The notes: generated by a model from the sequence alone, not told the origin. Counted from the stretch's first letter, positions 37,641 through 47,070 are shown. The stretch: 64,000 bases of DNA from Achromobacter pestifer (GCF_013267355.1 NZ_CP053985.1:2480001-2544000); one strand, 5' to 3'. Numbers and translations are program-made.

Positions 37641-37774
37641 GGCGGTTGTCTCTCCTGATCGGCCCGCGGGCGTCCCTCCGGGGACGCATGGGCATGCATG
37701 ATGGGCACGTCTTTGCCTTTATGATGCCACTTCCGGCCTCCCGCAGCCGGCTGAACCGTTCCAGGCGTACCCCC

Positions 37775-38401
37775 ATGCTGCCCATCGACACCCTGATCGC
37801 ATTCTTCGGCATTGCCGTCCTGCTGGCCCTGACTCCAGGGCCGGACAACCTGTTCGTGCTGATGCAGTCCGCCATCTGGGGTCGCAAGGCCGGCATGTAC
37901 GTGGTGCTGGGGCTGTGCACGGGGCTGCTGGGGCACACGGCCGCCGTGGCCGTGGGGCTGGCCGCCGTATTCGCGGCCTCGCCCATGGCTTTCACCGTGC
38001 TCAAGCTGGCGGGCGCCGCCTACCTGGCCTACCTGGCCTGGCAGATCCTGCGCGCACCGGTCGCACCCGAGGACGGCAAGCGCCCGGAGCCCATGAAGCC
38101 CGGCGCGCTGTACCGCCGCGGCATCGTCATGAACCTGACCAATCCCAAGGTGCTGCTGTTCTTCTTCGCCTTCCTGCCGCAGTTCACCTCGCCGGCGCTG
38201 GGTCCGGTGGGCCTGCAGACCATGCAGCTGGGCGCCGTCTTCATGGTGTGCACGCTGCTGGTGTTCGGCGCCATCGCGTTCTTCTCGGGCGCGTTCGGCG
38301 AACTGCTGCAACGCTCGGTGACGGCCAAGCGCTGGCTGAACCGGATCGCCGCGCTGGTGTTCGTCGGACTGGCCGTGCGGCTGGCGACGGCCACGCGTTG
38401 A
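37775..38401 (+). CDS. LysE/RhtB-family exporter
   Basis: Inner-membrane amino-acid-type exporter (208 aa) with about six hydrophobic segments. LALTPGPDNLFVLMQSAIWGRKAGMYVVLGLCTGLLGHT is the RhtB signature and NLTNPKVLLFFFAFLPQF the conserved mid-protein motif. ATG 37775 gives the natural MLPIDTLIAFFG start; longer in-frame starts lack sense. Divergent from the nitroreductase gene. Substrate not inferable. Confidence 0.88.
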   Translation: MLPIDTLIAFFGIAVLLALTPGPDNLFVLMQSAIWGRKAGMYVVLGLCTGLLGHTAAVAVGLAAVFAASPMAFTVLKLAGAAYLAYLAWQILRAPVAPEDGKRPEPMKPGALYRRGIVMNLTNPKVLLFFFAFLPQFTSPALGPVGLQTMQLGAVFMVCTLLVFGAIAFFSGAFGELLQRSVTAKRWLNRIAALVFVGLAVRLATATR

Positions 38402-38551
38402 ATAGGCGGCGGGCACCATGCCTGTTTTGCATTTGCATATGTGAAATTCGACGTTTGCAGACCCGCGCCGACAGTCCAAGATGCGGCATCGCCGCAGGCC
38501 AGGCATAGCCAAGATACCGATAGCTCCCCTTGCGGCGCGAGGAGAGTGGCC

Positions 38552-39580
38552 ATGAATCAAAGCAAACACGTGTACTGGAAACCCGGCACCCGGGCGTGGG
38601 CCACTGTTGCCCGGCGGGCCGGGTGGGTTGCCGCCGCGCTGGCCATCCTGCCCTTGTCCTCGTACGCTCAGACCGACTATCCATCAAGGCCCTTGCATCT
38701 GGTCGTGCCTTACCAGGTCGGCGGACAGGTCGACACCATCGCGCGCTCGGTCGCCGAAGGCCTGGGCAAGCGGCTCGGCCAACCCGTGCTCGTGGAGAAC
38801 AAGCCTGGCGCAAGCGGCATCATCGCCACCAATTACGTCGCCAAATCGGTCCCGGACGGCTACACCCTGCTGTTGACGCTTGCCTCCCCGATCACCGCCA
38901 ACCTGGTGCTCTACAAGAAGCTGCCCTACGATCCCCGTACCGAGTTGCGGCCGATCTCCGATATCGCCAAGGGTACGGGAGTGATCGTGATCAACAGTTC
39001 GCTACCCGTAAGAAACATCGATGAGCTGATAGCGTATGCAAGAAAGGAACCTGGCGCGATTCGAATGGGATCGTGGGGACCGGGCTCCACGCCGCACATC
39101 ATTCAGCACTACATGAACAAGACCTACGGCATCGACATCCTGAACGTGCCCTACAAGGGCGAACTGCCCATCATGACGGCGTTGCTTGGCGGTCAGATCG
39201 ACGTTGCCCTGGCCTCCGTGTTCACCCTCAAGCAGCCCCTCGCCACCGGCAAGATACGGGCCCTTGCAGTACTTGGCAGCAAGCGGATCGGCAGCCTGCC
39301 GGACGTCCCAAGCATGGCCGAGTCGGGCTACGACGATGAGGCTTACCGGGCCGTTACGCCGACGACACTGCTTGCGCCCGCCCAAACGCCCGCGAAGATC
39401 GTCGAGCGCCTGGGGCGCGAGATCAGCGCCACGGTGCAGAGCCCTGAGGTCCGCGACAGGCTGCTCGCGATGGAGCTGGAACCGATCGGAAACCTGCCCC
39501 ACGAAGCCGAGGCCGAGTACCAGACCTATCTCCCGATCCTCCTCAAGCTGAACGCCGACACAGGCGTGACGCTGGACTGA
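38552..39580 (+). CDS. Bug/TctC-family tripartite tricarboxylate-type binding protein
   Basis: Periplasmic binding protein (342 aa) of the Bug family greatly expanded in Bordetella and relatives. A signal peptide ends near SSYAQTDYPSRP; YPSRPLHLVVPYQVGGQVDTIARSVAEGLGKRLGQPVLVENKPGASGIIATNYVAKSVPDGYTLL is the family hallmark. Bug proteins bind carboxylates and amides; most lack linked TctA/TctB genes, as here. GAGGAGAG precedes the ATG. It stands alone between a LysE-type exporter and a convergent hydrolase, and base use is slightly less GC-rich than its neighbours. Confidence 0.88.
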   Translation: MNQSKHVYWKPGTRAWATVARRAGWVAAALAILPLSSYAQTDYPSRPLHLVVPYQVGGQVDTIARSVAEGLGKRLGQPVLVENKPGASGIIATNYVAKSVPDGYTLLLTLASPITANLVLYKKLPYDPRTELRPISDIAKGTGVIVINSSLPVRNIDELIAYARKEPGAIRMGSWGPGSTPHIIQHYMNKTYGIDILNVPYKGELPIMTALLGGQIDVALASVFTLKQPLATGKIRALAVLGSKRIGSLPDVPSMAESGYDDEAYRAVTPTTLLAPAQTPAKIVERLGREISATVQSPEVRDRLLAMELEPIGNLPHEAEAEYQTYLPILLKLNADTGVTLD

Positions 39581-39606
39581 TCCTCGGCGCAGGACCGACG
39601 CCGTAC

Positions 39607-40674
39607 TCAGGCGGCCGAAAACCGCACGATGCCGTCCGCGCCCGGCGCGCGCTTGAGCTTGCCTTCGAAATACAGCGCGTGCAGGTGCGCCAGCGCCTCG
39701 CCCATGGCGAAGGTCAGCTGGTGCAGGTCCAGCTTGCGCTTGAACAGCACCGGCACGATGTCCGTGGTCGATTGCGGCTTGACGGCACAGGCTTCCAGCA
39801 CTTCCGCCAGGCGGTCGCGGTGGTGTTCGTGCTGTTGCGCGATGCGCTCGTGCAGGCCCTTGAATGGCCGGCCATGCGAAGGCAGCACCAGCGTGTCGTC
39901 GGGCAGATCGGCGTAGCCGTCCAGCGAACGCAAGTACAGCGGCAGGGGATTGGCGTCGGGCTCGTAGTCGAACACGCTGACGTTGGTGGAAATGCGCGGC
40001 AGCACCATGTCGCCGGAGATCAGCACGCGCAGGTCCGTGGAAAACAGCGAGGCGTGCTCGGGCGCATGCCCATAGCCCACAATGACGCGCCAGTCGCGTC
40101 CGCCGATGCGCACCGCATCGCCGTGCAGGATGCGCGTGTAGCGCGCAGGCACGGCCGGCACCAGGTTGGGGTAGTAATTGGCGCGCTGGCGGATCTGCTC
40201 CTGCGCATCGAGGTCAGTCAGGCCGTGGCGCGCGAAGTGGTCCACCGCCGATTGGCCGCCGGGACCGCCGCCCGCTTCGCCGCGGCGCGAGGACCACAGC
40301 GAGGCCACCATGAAGTCCGTCATCGTCATCCACAGGGGCGCGTTCCAGCGTTCGCACAGCCAATGCGCCAGGCCGATATGGTCGGGGTGCATGTGGGTGA
40401 CGATCACGCGCAGCACCGGCAGGCCTTCCAGTTCGGTCTCGAACACGCGTTCCCACAGCGTCTTCACTTCATCGCGCGTGATGCCGCAATCGACGATGGT
40501 CCAGCCGTCGCGGCCGTCGATGTTGTCGCGCAGCAGCCAGAGGTTGATATGATCCAGCGCGAACGGCAGTGGCATCCTGATCCACTTGACCCCTTCCGCC
40601 ACCACGTGCGAACGGCCGGCTTCGGGCTGGAAATCGCCCCAGGGATACTGCAGTTTCTGTTCGTTCGGGTTCAT
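39607..40674 (-). CDS. Metallo-beta-lactamase-fold hydrolase divergent from liuR
   Basis: MBL-fold enzyme (355 aa) with the metal motif THMHPDHIGLAHWL (HxHxDH) near residue 93, further ligands in VGYGHAPEHASLFS, SGDMVLP and LPSHGRPFKGL, and a C-terminal helical domain (MGEALAHLHALYFEGKL). Relatives hydrolyse thioesters or other acyl compounds. It shares a 72-bp divergent spacer, containing a LiuR-type palindrome, with the MerR regulator gene, so it is probably part of the leucine/isovalerate regulon, perhaps as an acyl-CoA thioesterase; this role is inferred. Confidence 0.85.
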   Translation of the reverse strand: MNPNEQKLQYPWGDFQPEAGRSHVVAEGVKWIRMPLPFALDHINLWLLRDNIDGRDGWTIVDCGITRDEVKTLWERVFETELEGLPVLRVIVTHMHPDHIGLAHWLCERWNAPLWMTMTDFMVASLWSSRRGEAGGGPGGQSAVDHFARHGLTDLDAQEQIRQRANYYPNLVPAVPARYTRILHGDAVRIGGRDWRVIVGYGHAPEHASLFSTDLRVLISGDMVLPRISTNVSVFDYEPDANPLPLYLRSLDGYADLPDDTLVLPSHGRPFKGLHERIAQQHEHHRDRLAEVLEACAVKPQSTTDIVPVLFKRKLDLHQLTFAMGEALAHLHALYFEGKLKRAPGADGIVRFSAA

Positions 40675-40716
40675 TGTCTCTCCTCCACGCTTGACGATCG
40701 GGTCAAGTCATCATAA

Positions 40717-40733
40717 TTTACGTTTACGTAAAC
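40717..40733. promoter_or_regulatory. LiuR-type operator between MBL hydrolase and liuR genes
   Basis: TTTACGTTTACGTAAAC contains the palindrome-like TTTACG...CGTAAA typical of MerR-type LiuR sites. The same 17 bases occur at 43883-43899 before the liu operon. Confidence 0.8.
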
Positions 40734-40746
40734 TGCCACACCTCGC

Positions 40747-41127
40747 ATGTCCCCGTCAACCTGGACCATCTCAGAGCTCTCCCGCGAGTTCGACGTCACG
40801 CCCCGCACGATCCGCTTCTACGAAGACCAGGGGATCGTCAGCCCGGCGCGCGAAGGGCGCAACCGCATCTTCGGGCCGCGCGACCGCACGCGCCTGAAGC
40901 TGGCCCTGCGCGGCAAGCGCCTGGGCCTGCAATTGTCCGAGATCCTGACCCTGATCGACATGTACGACGGGCCAGGCGATACGGCGGTTCAGTTGCGGCA
41001 ATACCTGAGCGTGCTGGCGCAGCATCGCGCCACGCTGGAACAGCAACGCCGCGACATCGAAGACACGCTGCAGGAAATCTCGCAGCAGGAACAGCAGTGC
41101 CACGAGCTGCTCGCGCAAAAGCCCTAG
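40747..41127 (+). CDS. liuR: MerR-family regulator, LiuR type
   Basis: A 126-aa MerR-family transcription factor: winged helix-turn-helix at about 6-45 ([61 protein letters not shown]) and a C-terminal coiled-coil dimerisation helix rich in Gln and Glu. No Cys metal site is present. LiuR proteins sense branched-chain-acyl-CoA metabolism and control leucine and isovalerate catabolism; the identical operator before isovaleryl-CoA dehydrogenase 3.2 kb away supports this. No Shine-Dalgarno precedes the ATG, and the operator ends 14 nt upstream. Confidence 0.85.
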   Translation: MSPSTWTISELSREFDVTPRTIRFYEDQGIVSPAREGRNRIFGPRDRTRLKLALRGKRLGLQLSEILTLIDMYDGPGDTAVQLRQYLSVLAQHRATLEQQRRDIEDTLQEISQQEQQCHELLAQKP

Positions 41128-41137
41128 GACTGCGCAC

Positions 41138-41470
41138 ATGGCCGCCCTGCAAACCCTGGCGCTGTTCGTTCTAACAGCGGTGGCCGAAATCGTCGGCTGC
41201 TATCTGCCTTACCTGTGGCTGCGCAAGGGCCATTCCATCTGGCTGCTCGCGCCGGCCGCAGCCAGCCTGGCGCTGTTCGCCTGGCTGCTGACGCTGCACC
41301 CCACGGCTTCGGGCCGCGTCTATGCGGCGTATGGCGGCGTCTATATCGGCATGGCGCTGCTGTGGCTATGGGCCGTGGACGGCGTGCGTCCCAGCGTCAG
41401 CGACTGGGTGGGCGTGGGCCTGTGCCTGGCCGGCATGCTGGTGATCATGTTCGGACCACGCAGCACGTAG
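41138..41470 (+). CDS. YnfA/UPF0060-family small membrane protein
   Basis: A 110-aa inner-membrane protein with four hydrophobic segments and the YnfA pattern ([19 protein letters not shown]...[50 protein letters not shown]). The family is related to small multidrug transporters; function here is unproven. It begins 10 nt after liuR and ends at a strong terminator, so it is probably co-transcribed with liuR, perhaps coincidentally. Confidence 0.9.
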   Translation: MAALQTLALFVLTAVAEIVGCYLPYLWLRKGHSIWLLAPAAASLALFAWLLTLHPTASGRVYAAYGGVYIGMALLWLWAVDGVRPSVSDWVGVGLCLAGMLVIMFGPRST

Positions 41471-41524
41471 CCTGCGCCAAGAAAAGCCCCTCGAAGCGCC
41501 CGCTGTCTTGGGCTGGCCCGAAAA

Positions 41525-41560
41525 AAAAAGCGCGCGTACCCACAGGGTCGCGCGCTTTTT
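41525..41560. terminator. Bidirectional intrinsic terminator
   Basis: AAAAAGCGCGCG (41525-41536) pairs with CGCGCGCTTTTT (41549-41560), with inner ACCC/GGGT pairing and a T bulge, between the convergent ynfA-like and Bug genes. Confidence 0.9.
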
Positions 41561-41572
41561 GTTGGGCAAGGC

Positions 41573-42544
41573 TTATTCAGCCTTGATATTCCCTTCCTTG
41601 ATGACGCGGGCGTTGTTGGCGAATTCCGCCTGCACCTGCTTGGCGAAGGCCTCGCCGGTGGCCGTGCCCGGCTGCAGGTAGGACTTGGCCAGCAGCTCCT
41701 GGAATTCGGCGCTGGCCACGGCGCGGGCCAAGGCGGCCTGCAGCGGCTGCGCGACGGCCGGCGGCAGATTGGCCGGCGCGAACACGCCGAAGTTCGAGTA
41801 GTACTGCGCCTGCGGCATCTTCAGTTCCGCCATGGTGGGCACGTCTGGCCAGGCGGCCAGGCGCTCGGGCGCCATCACGGCCAGCGGCTTGAGCGCGCCG
41901 TTGGCGACGTGCGGCAACACCACGTCGCTGTTGACCACCAGCAGCTCGACCACGCCGCCCAGGCCGTCGGTCAGCGCCTGGCTGTTGCCGCGGTAGGGCA
42001 CGTGCAGCATCTTGGTGCCGGTCTGCGCCGTGACGGCCGACATGCCGATGTGGGCCACCGTGCCCTGGCCCGGCGTGCCGTAGCGCACGCCGTCCGGATG
42101 CGATTTGGCGTAGTCGATCAGGCCGGCGAAGTCCTTCACCGGCAGCGCCTTGGTGGCGACGATGGCGACGGGCGCCACGGCCACGCTGGCCACCGGCGTC
42201 AGGTCCTTCATCGGGTCATAGTTGGTCTTGGCCAGATGCGGAAAGATGGTCAGCGGGCTGGTGGACGCCAACAGCAGGGTGGTGCCGTCCGGCTTTGCGC
42301 GTGCCACGAAATCGGTGCCCACGGAGGCGCCCGCGCCCGGCTTGTTCTCGACGATGACGGTTACGTTGCTTTCCTTGCGCAGCACGTCGCCCAGGCGGCG
42401 TCCGATCGCGTCGGCGCTGCCGCCGGCGGTGTAGGGCACGACCAGCGTCACGGGCTTGGCCGGCCAGCTCTGCGCCATGGCGCCGCTGCCCATGATTGCC
42501 AAGGCCGCCCCCGCGGCCTTGATCAGCAATGTCTTCTTTTTCAT
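41573..42544 (-). CDS. Bug/TctC-family binding protein
   Basis: Periplasmic Bug-family receptor (323 aa): Lys-rich signal peptide ending at GAMAQSWPAKP, followed by PVTLVVPYTAGGSADAIGRRLGDVLRKESNVTVIVENKPGAGASVGTDFVARAKPDGTTLL. It lies downstream of the M20 amidohydrolase gene on the same strand (58-nt gap), so the two probably form one operon that captures and hydrolyses an N-acyl or amide compound. No membrane partners are nearby. Confidence 0.88.
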   Translation of the reverse strand: MKKKTLLIKAAGAALAIMGSGAMAQSWPAKPVTLVVPYTAGGSADAIGRRLGDVLRKESNVTVIVENKPGAGASVGTDFVARAKPDGTTLLLASTSPLTIFPHLAKTNYDPMKDLTPVASVAVAPVAIVATKALPVKDFAGLIDYAKSHPDGVRYGTPGQGTVAHIGMSAVTAQTGTKMLHVPYRGNSQALTDGLGGVVELLVVNSDVVLPHVANGALKPLAVMAPERLAAWPDVPTMAELKMPQAQYYSNFGVFAPANLPPAVAQPLQAALARAVASAEFQELLAKSYLQPGTATGEAFAKQVQAEFANNARVIKEGNIKAE

Positions 42545-42602
42545 ATCGTCCTAGTAATGTTGCGTGGCACTGCGTCAGATAAAACGAAAAACGTGAAGCC
42601 CG

Positions 42603-43790
42603 TCAGGCCAGGTAGCGTTGCGCCAGGCGTACCCAGTACGACGCGCCAGCCGGAATCAAGGAATCATTGAAGTCATAGCTGGCGTTGTGCAGCATGCAGG
42701 GGCCCAGGCCGTGGCCCGCCATGCGGTGCTCACCGTCGCCATTGCCCAGGAACACGTAGCAGCCGGGCTTTTCCTGCAGCAGGAAGGCGAAGTCCTCCGA
42801 GGCCATGGCCGGCTCGATCACGAGCGCGCGGTCCTCGCCCACGACCTCGCGCATGACTTCCATGCAGAACTCGGTTTCAGCCACGGAGTTCACCAGCGCC
42901 GGATAGCGGCGCTCGAAGAACACGTCGGCCTCGCAGCCGTGCGCGGCCGCGATGTTGCCGGCGATCTCGTTCATGCGGCGTTCGATCAGGTCGACCACGT
43001 CGGTGCTGTAGGCCCGCACCGAGCCGCCCAGCCAGGCGCTGTTGGGAATGACGTTGATCACGCTGCCGCCGGCCTGCACCTGCGTGATCGACAGCACGGC
43101 GGCGTCCAGCGGGCGCTTGCTGCGCGTAAGAATGGTCTGCAGGGACTGGCCGATGGCGAACAGCGCCGGCACCGGGTCGTTGCAATCCTGGGGCGCAGCG
43201 GCGTGGCCACCCTTGCCGCGGACAGTGATCTTGAAGCCATTGGCGGCCGCCATCATCGGACCGGAACAAACGCCGATGGACCCGGCGGGCAGCCCCGGCC
43301 AATTGTGCATGCCGAACACGGCTTCGCAGGGGAAGCGTTCGAACAGGCCGTCCTGGATCATGGCGCGGCCGCCCGCGCCGCCTTCCTCGGCCGGCTGGAA
43401 GCACAGGTACACCGTGCCGTCGAAGCCGCCCTCGGCCTGCAGGTGGCGCGCCGCGGCCAACAGCATGGCGGTGTGGCCGTCATGGCCGCAGCCGTGCATC
43501 TTGCCGTCGTGGCGCGAGCGGTGCTCGAACTGGTTTTCCTCCTGCATGGGCAGGGCGTCCATGTCGGCGCGCAGCATGATGGCGCGATCCGAGGTGCCGC
43601 GCTTGATCACGCCGACCACGCCGGTCTTGGCGATGCCGGTGTGCGTCTCGATGCCCCAGCCGCGCAGCGTGTCCGCCACGACCTTGGCCGTGCGGTGCTC
43701 TTCGTAGCAAAGCTCCGGGTGCATGTGGATGTCGCGCCGCAGCGCCACAATTTCGTCCAGGTTGGATAGTTCGAGCACGGCAGACTCCAT
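42603..43790 (-). CDS. M20-family amidohydrolase (hippurate hydrolase/aminoacylase type)
   Basis: Cytoplasmic M20D metallopeptidase-like amidohydrolase (395 aa). ADMDALPMQEE, HGCGHDGHTAMLLAAARHL and QPAEEGGAGGRAMIQDGLF supply the metal ligands and the catalytic Glu; HNWPGLPAGSIGV and GGSVINVIPNSAWLGGSVRAYS follow, and the final metal ligand is in GPCMLHNASYDFND. Relatives deacylate N-acyl amino acids, hippurate or indole-acetyl conjugates. It diverges from the liu operon across a spacer with two separate dyads. Confidence 0.9.
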   Translation of the reverse strand: MESAVLELSNLDEIVALRRDIHMHPELCYEEHRTAKVVADTLRGWGIETHTGIAKTGVVGVIKRGTSDRAIMLRADMDALPMQEENQFEHRSRHDGKMHGCGHDGHTAMLLAAARHLQAEGGFDGTVYLCFQPAEEGGAGGRAMIQDGLFERFPCEAVFGMHNWPGLPAGSIGVCSGPMMAAANGFKITVRGKGGHAAAPQDCNDPVPALFAIGQSLQTILTRSKRPLDAAVLSITQVQAGGSVINVIPNSAWLGGSVRAYSTDVVDLIERRMNEIAGNIAAAHGCEADVFFERRYPALVNSVAETEFCMEVMREVVGEDRALVIEPAMASEDFAFLLQEKPGCYVFLGNGDGEHRMAGHGLGPCMLHNASYDFNDSLIPAGASYWVRLAQRYLA

Positions 43791-43839
43791 CGCAATGATT
43801 CAGGATTCAAGGATCGGCTGGCATATTACTCAGCGCAAC

Positions 43840-43868
43840 TCCCTGGGTAACCCGCATTTACCTAGGGA
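43840..43868. promoter_or_regulatory. Inverted repeat in the M20/liu divergent spacer
   Basis: TCCCTGGGTAA (43840-43850) and TTACCTAGGGA (43858-43868) are inverted repeats with one mismatch in 11 and a 7-nt spacer. It lies near the M20 gene start and is distinct from the LiuR site, so it may bind another regulator. Confidence 0.5.
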
Positions 43869-43882
43869 TTACCCGACTCCAC

Positions 43883-43903
43883 TTTACGTTTACGTAAACG
43901 TAA
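43883..43903. promoter_or_regulatory. LiuR-type operator upstream of the liu operon
   Basis: TTTACGTTTACGTAAAC (43883-43899) is identical over 17 bp to the site before liuR, and the overlapping TTTACGTAAACGTAA (43889-43903) extends it into a second register. Confidence 0.8.
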
Positions 43904-44024
43904 TATTTGCAGTGCATCATTGCGCAGCGATGGCCGATCGGCGCATCATGAGCCACGCGCGGCAATCCGGCGCCGGAAACAGGCGCCCACAAAATAGTAA
44001 GTACCTACTATCACGGAGACAGCG

Positions 44025-45203
44025 ATGAACCTTCCCGGCCTGAACTTCGACCTGGGCGAAGATCTGGACATGCTGCGCGACGCGGTGCGCAATTTTGCGC
44101 AGGCCGAGATCGCGCCGCGCGCCGCAGAAGTGGACCGCAGCGACCAGTTCCCCATGGATCTCTGGCGCAAATTCGGCGAACTCGGCGTGCTGGGCATGAC
44201 GGCCGACGAGGAATACGGCGGCGCAAAAATGGGCTATCTGGCCCACATGATCGTGATGGAGGAAATCTCCCGCGCCAGCGCGTCGGTCGGCCTGTCCTAC
44301 GGCGCGCACTCCAACCTGTGCGTGAACCAGATCAACCGCAACGGAACCGCCGCGCAAAAGGCCAAGTACCTGCCCAAGCTGATTTCCGGCGAACACGTGG
44401 GCGCCCTGGCCATGAGCGAACCGGGCGCCGGTTCCGACGTGGTCAGCATGAAGCTGCGCGCCGACAAGAAGGGCGACCGCTACGTGCTGAACGGCACCAA
44501 GATGTGGATCACCAACGGCCCCGACGCCGACGCCCTGGTGGTCTACGCCAAGACCGACCCCGAAGCCCACCAGCGCGGCATCACCGCCTTCCTGGTGGAA
44601 AAGGGCTTCAAGGGCTTTTCCGTGGCGCAGAAGCTGGACAAGCTGGGCATGCGCGGCAGCCACACCGGTGAACTGGTGTTCCAGGACTGCGAAATCCCCG
44701 AAGAGAACGTGCTGGGCCAGGTCAACGGCGGCGTCAAGGTGCTGATGAGCGGCCTGGACTACGAACGCGCCGTGCTGTCCGGCGGCCCGGTCGGCATCAT
44801 GCAGGCCGTGATGGACGTGGTCGTCCCCTATATCCATGACCGCAAGCAGTTCGGCCAGGCCATCGGCGAATTCCAGCTGATCCAGGGCAAGGTCGCAGAC
44901 CTGTACACCACCCTGCAGGCCAGCCGCGCCTTCTGCTACCAGGTCGGCAAGAACCTGGACCGCCTGGGCGCCGAACACGTGCGCCAAGTGCGCAAGGACT
45001 GCGCCGCGCTGATCCTGTACACGGCCGAGAAAGCCACCTGGATGGCGGGCGAGGGCGTGCAGATCCTGGGCGGCAACGGCTACATCAATGAATATCCGGT
45101 AGGCCGCCTGTGGCGCGACGCCAAGCTGTACGAGATCGGCGCCGGCACCAGCGAAATCCGCCGCATGCTGATCGGCCGCGAACTGTTCAACGAAACCGCC
45201 TGA
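44025..45203 (+). CDS. ivd: Isovaleryl-CoA dehydrogenase
   Basis: FAD-dependent acyl-CoA dehydrogenase (392 aa) oxidising isovaleryl-CoA to 3-methylcrotonyl-CoA in leucine breakdown. The isovaleryl-CoA-specific hallmark is visible: the catalytic Glu lies in [21 protein letters not shown], while the position used by other family members is AG in [25 protein letters not shown] and KMWITNG are FAD-binding elements. CGGAGA precedes the ATG by eight bases. First gene of the liu operon, behind a LiuR-type site and a small dyad at 43994-44011. Confidence 0.93.
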   Translation: MNLPGLNFDLGEDLDMLRDAVRNFAQAEIAPRAAEVDRSDQFPMDLWRKFGELGVLGMTADEEYGGAKMGYLAHMIVMEEISRASASVGLSYGAHSNLCVNQINRNGTAAQKAKYLPKLISGEHVGALAMSEPGAGSDVVSMKLRADKKGDRYVLNGTKMWITNGPDADALVVYAKTDPEAHQRGITAFLVEKGFKGFSVAQKLDKLGMRGSHTGELVFQDCEIPEENVLGQVNGGVKVLMSGLDYERAVLSGGPVGIMQAVMDVVVPYIHDRKQFGQAIGEFQLIQGKVADLYTTLQASRAFCYQVGKNLDRLGAEHVRQVRKDCAALILYTAEKATWMAGEGVQILGGNGYINEYPVGRLWRDAKLYEIGAGTSEIRRMLIGRELFNETA

Positions 45204-45213
45204 GCGCGCCGCC

Positions 45214-47070
45214 ATGATCCGCATGTCCGACGTCCAGCACATCGAACAGGCGCCCGCTCCCGGGCCCTCGCCGCTGGACGTCGCACGGCTGATCCTGGCG
45301 GGCTTCGACCGCCACTACGCGCTGTTCCGCTACAGCGCCCAGCGTGCCAAGGCGCTGTTCGAATCCGGCGACTGGCACGGCATCCAGCGCCTGTCGCGTG
45401 AACGCATCGAGTACTACGACATGCGGGTGCGCGAATGCGCCACCCAACTGGAAGGCGTGCTGCGCGGCCGGCCGGAAGGCGCGGTGGGCGCCAACGGCAG
45501 CGCCGCGCCGACCCTGAGCGACGAGCAGACCGCCTACTGGCAGCAGATCAAGCAGGAATTCGTGGGCCTGCTGGGTGATCACCGCCAACCAGAATGCGCC
45601 GAGACCTTTTTCAATTCGGTCTCCTGCCGGCTGCTGCACCGCGACTATTTCCACAACGCCTTCCTGTTCGTCCGCCCGGCCATCGCCACCGACTACCTGG
45701 ACAGCAGCGTCCCGTCGTACCGGGTGTACTACCCGGCCACGGACGGGCTGGAGAAAAGCCTGATCCGCATGGTGGCGGACTTCGGCCTGGCGCTGCCCTT
45801 CGAAGACTTGCCGCGCGATACCCGGCTGCTGGCGCGCGCCGCGGTCAAGCAGCTGCGCGCCATACTGCCGCGCGACGTCGGCCGCCGCATCGCCAGCGAC
45901 TGCCAGATCCACGCGCTGGGCTCGCTGTTCTTCCGCAACAAGGGCGCCTACATCGTCGGCCGCCTGATCAACCAGGGCACGGTGTATCCCTTTGCCGTGG
46001 CGCTGATGCGCAACCCGGCGGGCCAGGTCGTGCTGGACGCGCTGCTGCTGGGCGCGGACGACCTGAGCACGCTGTTCAGCTTCACGCGCGCCTACTTCCT
46101 GGTGGACATGGAAACGCCGGCCGCGGTGGTCAACTTCCTGTCCAGCCTGCTGCCGCGCAAGCCCAAGGCCGAGCTCTACACCATGATCGGCCTGCAGAAG
46201 CAGGGCAAGACGCTGTTCTACCGCGATTTCCTGCACCACCTGGCCCATTCGCGCGACGCCTTCGACATCGCCCCCGGCATCAAGGGCATGGTGATGTGCG
46301 TGTTCACGCTGCCGTCCTATCCCTACGTGTTCAAGCTCATCAAGGACCGCATCGACAAGGACGGCATGGACCATGCCACCGTGCGTCGCAAATACCAGAT
46401 GGTGAAGCTGCACGACCGCGTCGGCCGCATGGCCGACACCTGGGAATATTCACAGGTGGCGCTGCCGCGCGCGCGCTTCGCGCCGGCCCTGCTGGAAGAA
46501 CTGCGCCGGCTGGTGCCCAGCCTGATAGAGGAAACCGGCGATACGGTGGTCATCCGCCATGTCTACATCGAACGGCGCATGACACCGCTGAACATCTATC
46601 TGCGCCAGGCCTCGGACGCGCTGCTGGACCCGGCCGTGCGCGAATACGGGGACGCCATCCGCCAATTGGCGGCGGCCAATATCTTCCCCGGCGACATGCT
46701 GTACAAGAACTTCGGCGTCACGCGCCTGGGCCGGGTCGTTTTCTACGATTACGACGAAATCCAGCGCATGACCGAAATGAATTTCCGGCGCATCCCGCCC
46801 GCCCCCAACGAAGAGGCGGAACTGGCTTCCGAGCCCTGGTACGCCATCGGTCCGAATGATGTCTTCCCCGAAGAGTTCGGACGCTTTCTGCTAGGCGACC
46901 CGCGCGTGCGCGGCGCCTTCATGCGTCACCATGCCGATCTGCTGGAACCGGAGTGGTGGCAGGCCTGCCGCGCCCATGTGGCGCAAGGCCGGATTGAAGA
47001 ATTTTTCCCTTACGATACGGACAGACGCCTGCGTCCAGAGCACCCTCCGGGCGCCAACGCGATCTCGTAA
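45214..47070 (+). CDS. aceK: Isocitrate dehydrogenase kinase/phosphatase
   Basis: Bifunctional AceK (618 aa; E. coli 578) that phosphorylates and inactivates isocitrate dehydrogenase, or reverses this, switching carbon between the TCA cycle and the glyoxylate shunt. ARLILAGFDRHYALFRYSAQRAKALFESGDWHGIQRLSRERIEYYDMRV is the regulatory-domain start; the atypical kinase domain includes QKQGKTLFYRDFLHHLAHSRDAFDIAPGIKGMVMCVFTLPSYPYVFKLIKDR and YKNFGVTRLGRVVFYDYDEI. It lies 10 nt after ivd and 35 nt before the thiolase gene, so it is embedded in the liu operon rather than next to aceA/aceB. Confidence 0.95.
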   Translation: MIRMSDVQHIEQAPAPGPSPLDVARLILAGFDRHYALFRYSAQRAKALFESGDWHGIQRLSRERIEYYDMRVRECATQLEGVLRGRPEGAVGANGSAAPTLSDEQTAYWQQIKQEFVGLLGDHRQPECAETFFNSVSCRLLHRDYFHNAFLFVRPAIATDYLDSSVPSYRVYYPATDGLEKSLIRMVADFGLALPFEDLPRDTRLLARAAVKQLRAILPRDVGRRIASDCQIHALGSLFFRNKGAYIVGRLINQGTVYPFAVALMRNPAGQVVLDALLLGADDLSTLFSFTRAYFLVDMETPAAVVNFLSSLLPRKPKAELYTMIGLQKQGKTLFYRDFLHHLAHSRDAFDIAPGIKGMVMCVFTLPSYPYVFKLIKDRIDKDGMDHATVRRKYQMVKLHDRVGRMADTWEYSQVALPRARFAPALLEELRRLVPSLIEETGDTVVIRHVYIERRMTPLNIYLRQASDALLDPAVREYGDAIRQLAAANIFPGDMLYKNFGVTRLGRVVFYDYDEIQRMTEMNFRRIPPAPNEEAELASEPWYAIGPNDVFPEEFGRFLLGDPRVRGAFMRHHADLLEPEWWQACRAHVAQGRIEEFFPYDTDRRLRPEHPPGANAIS

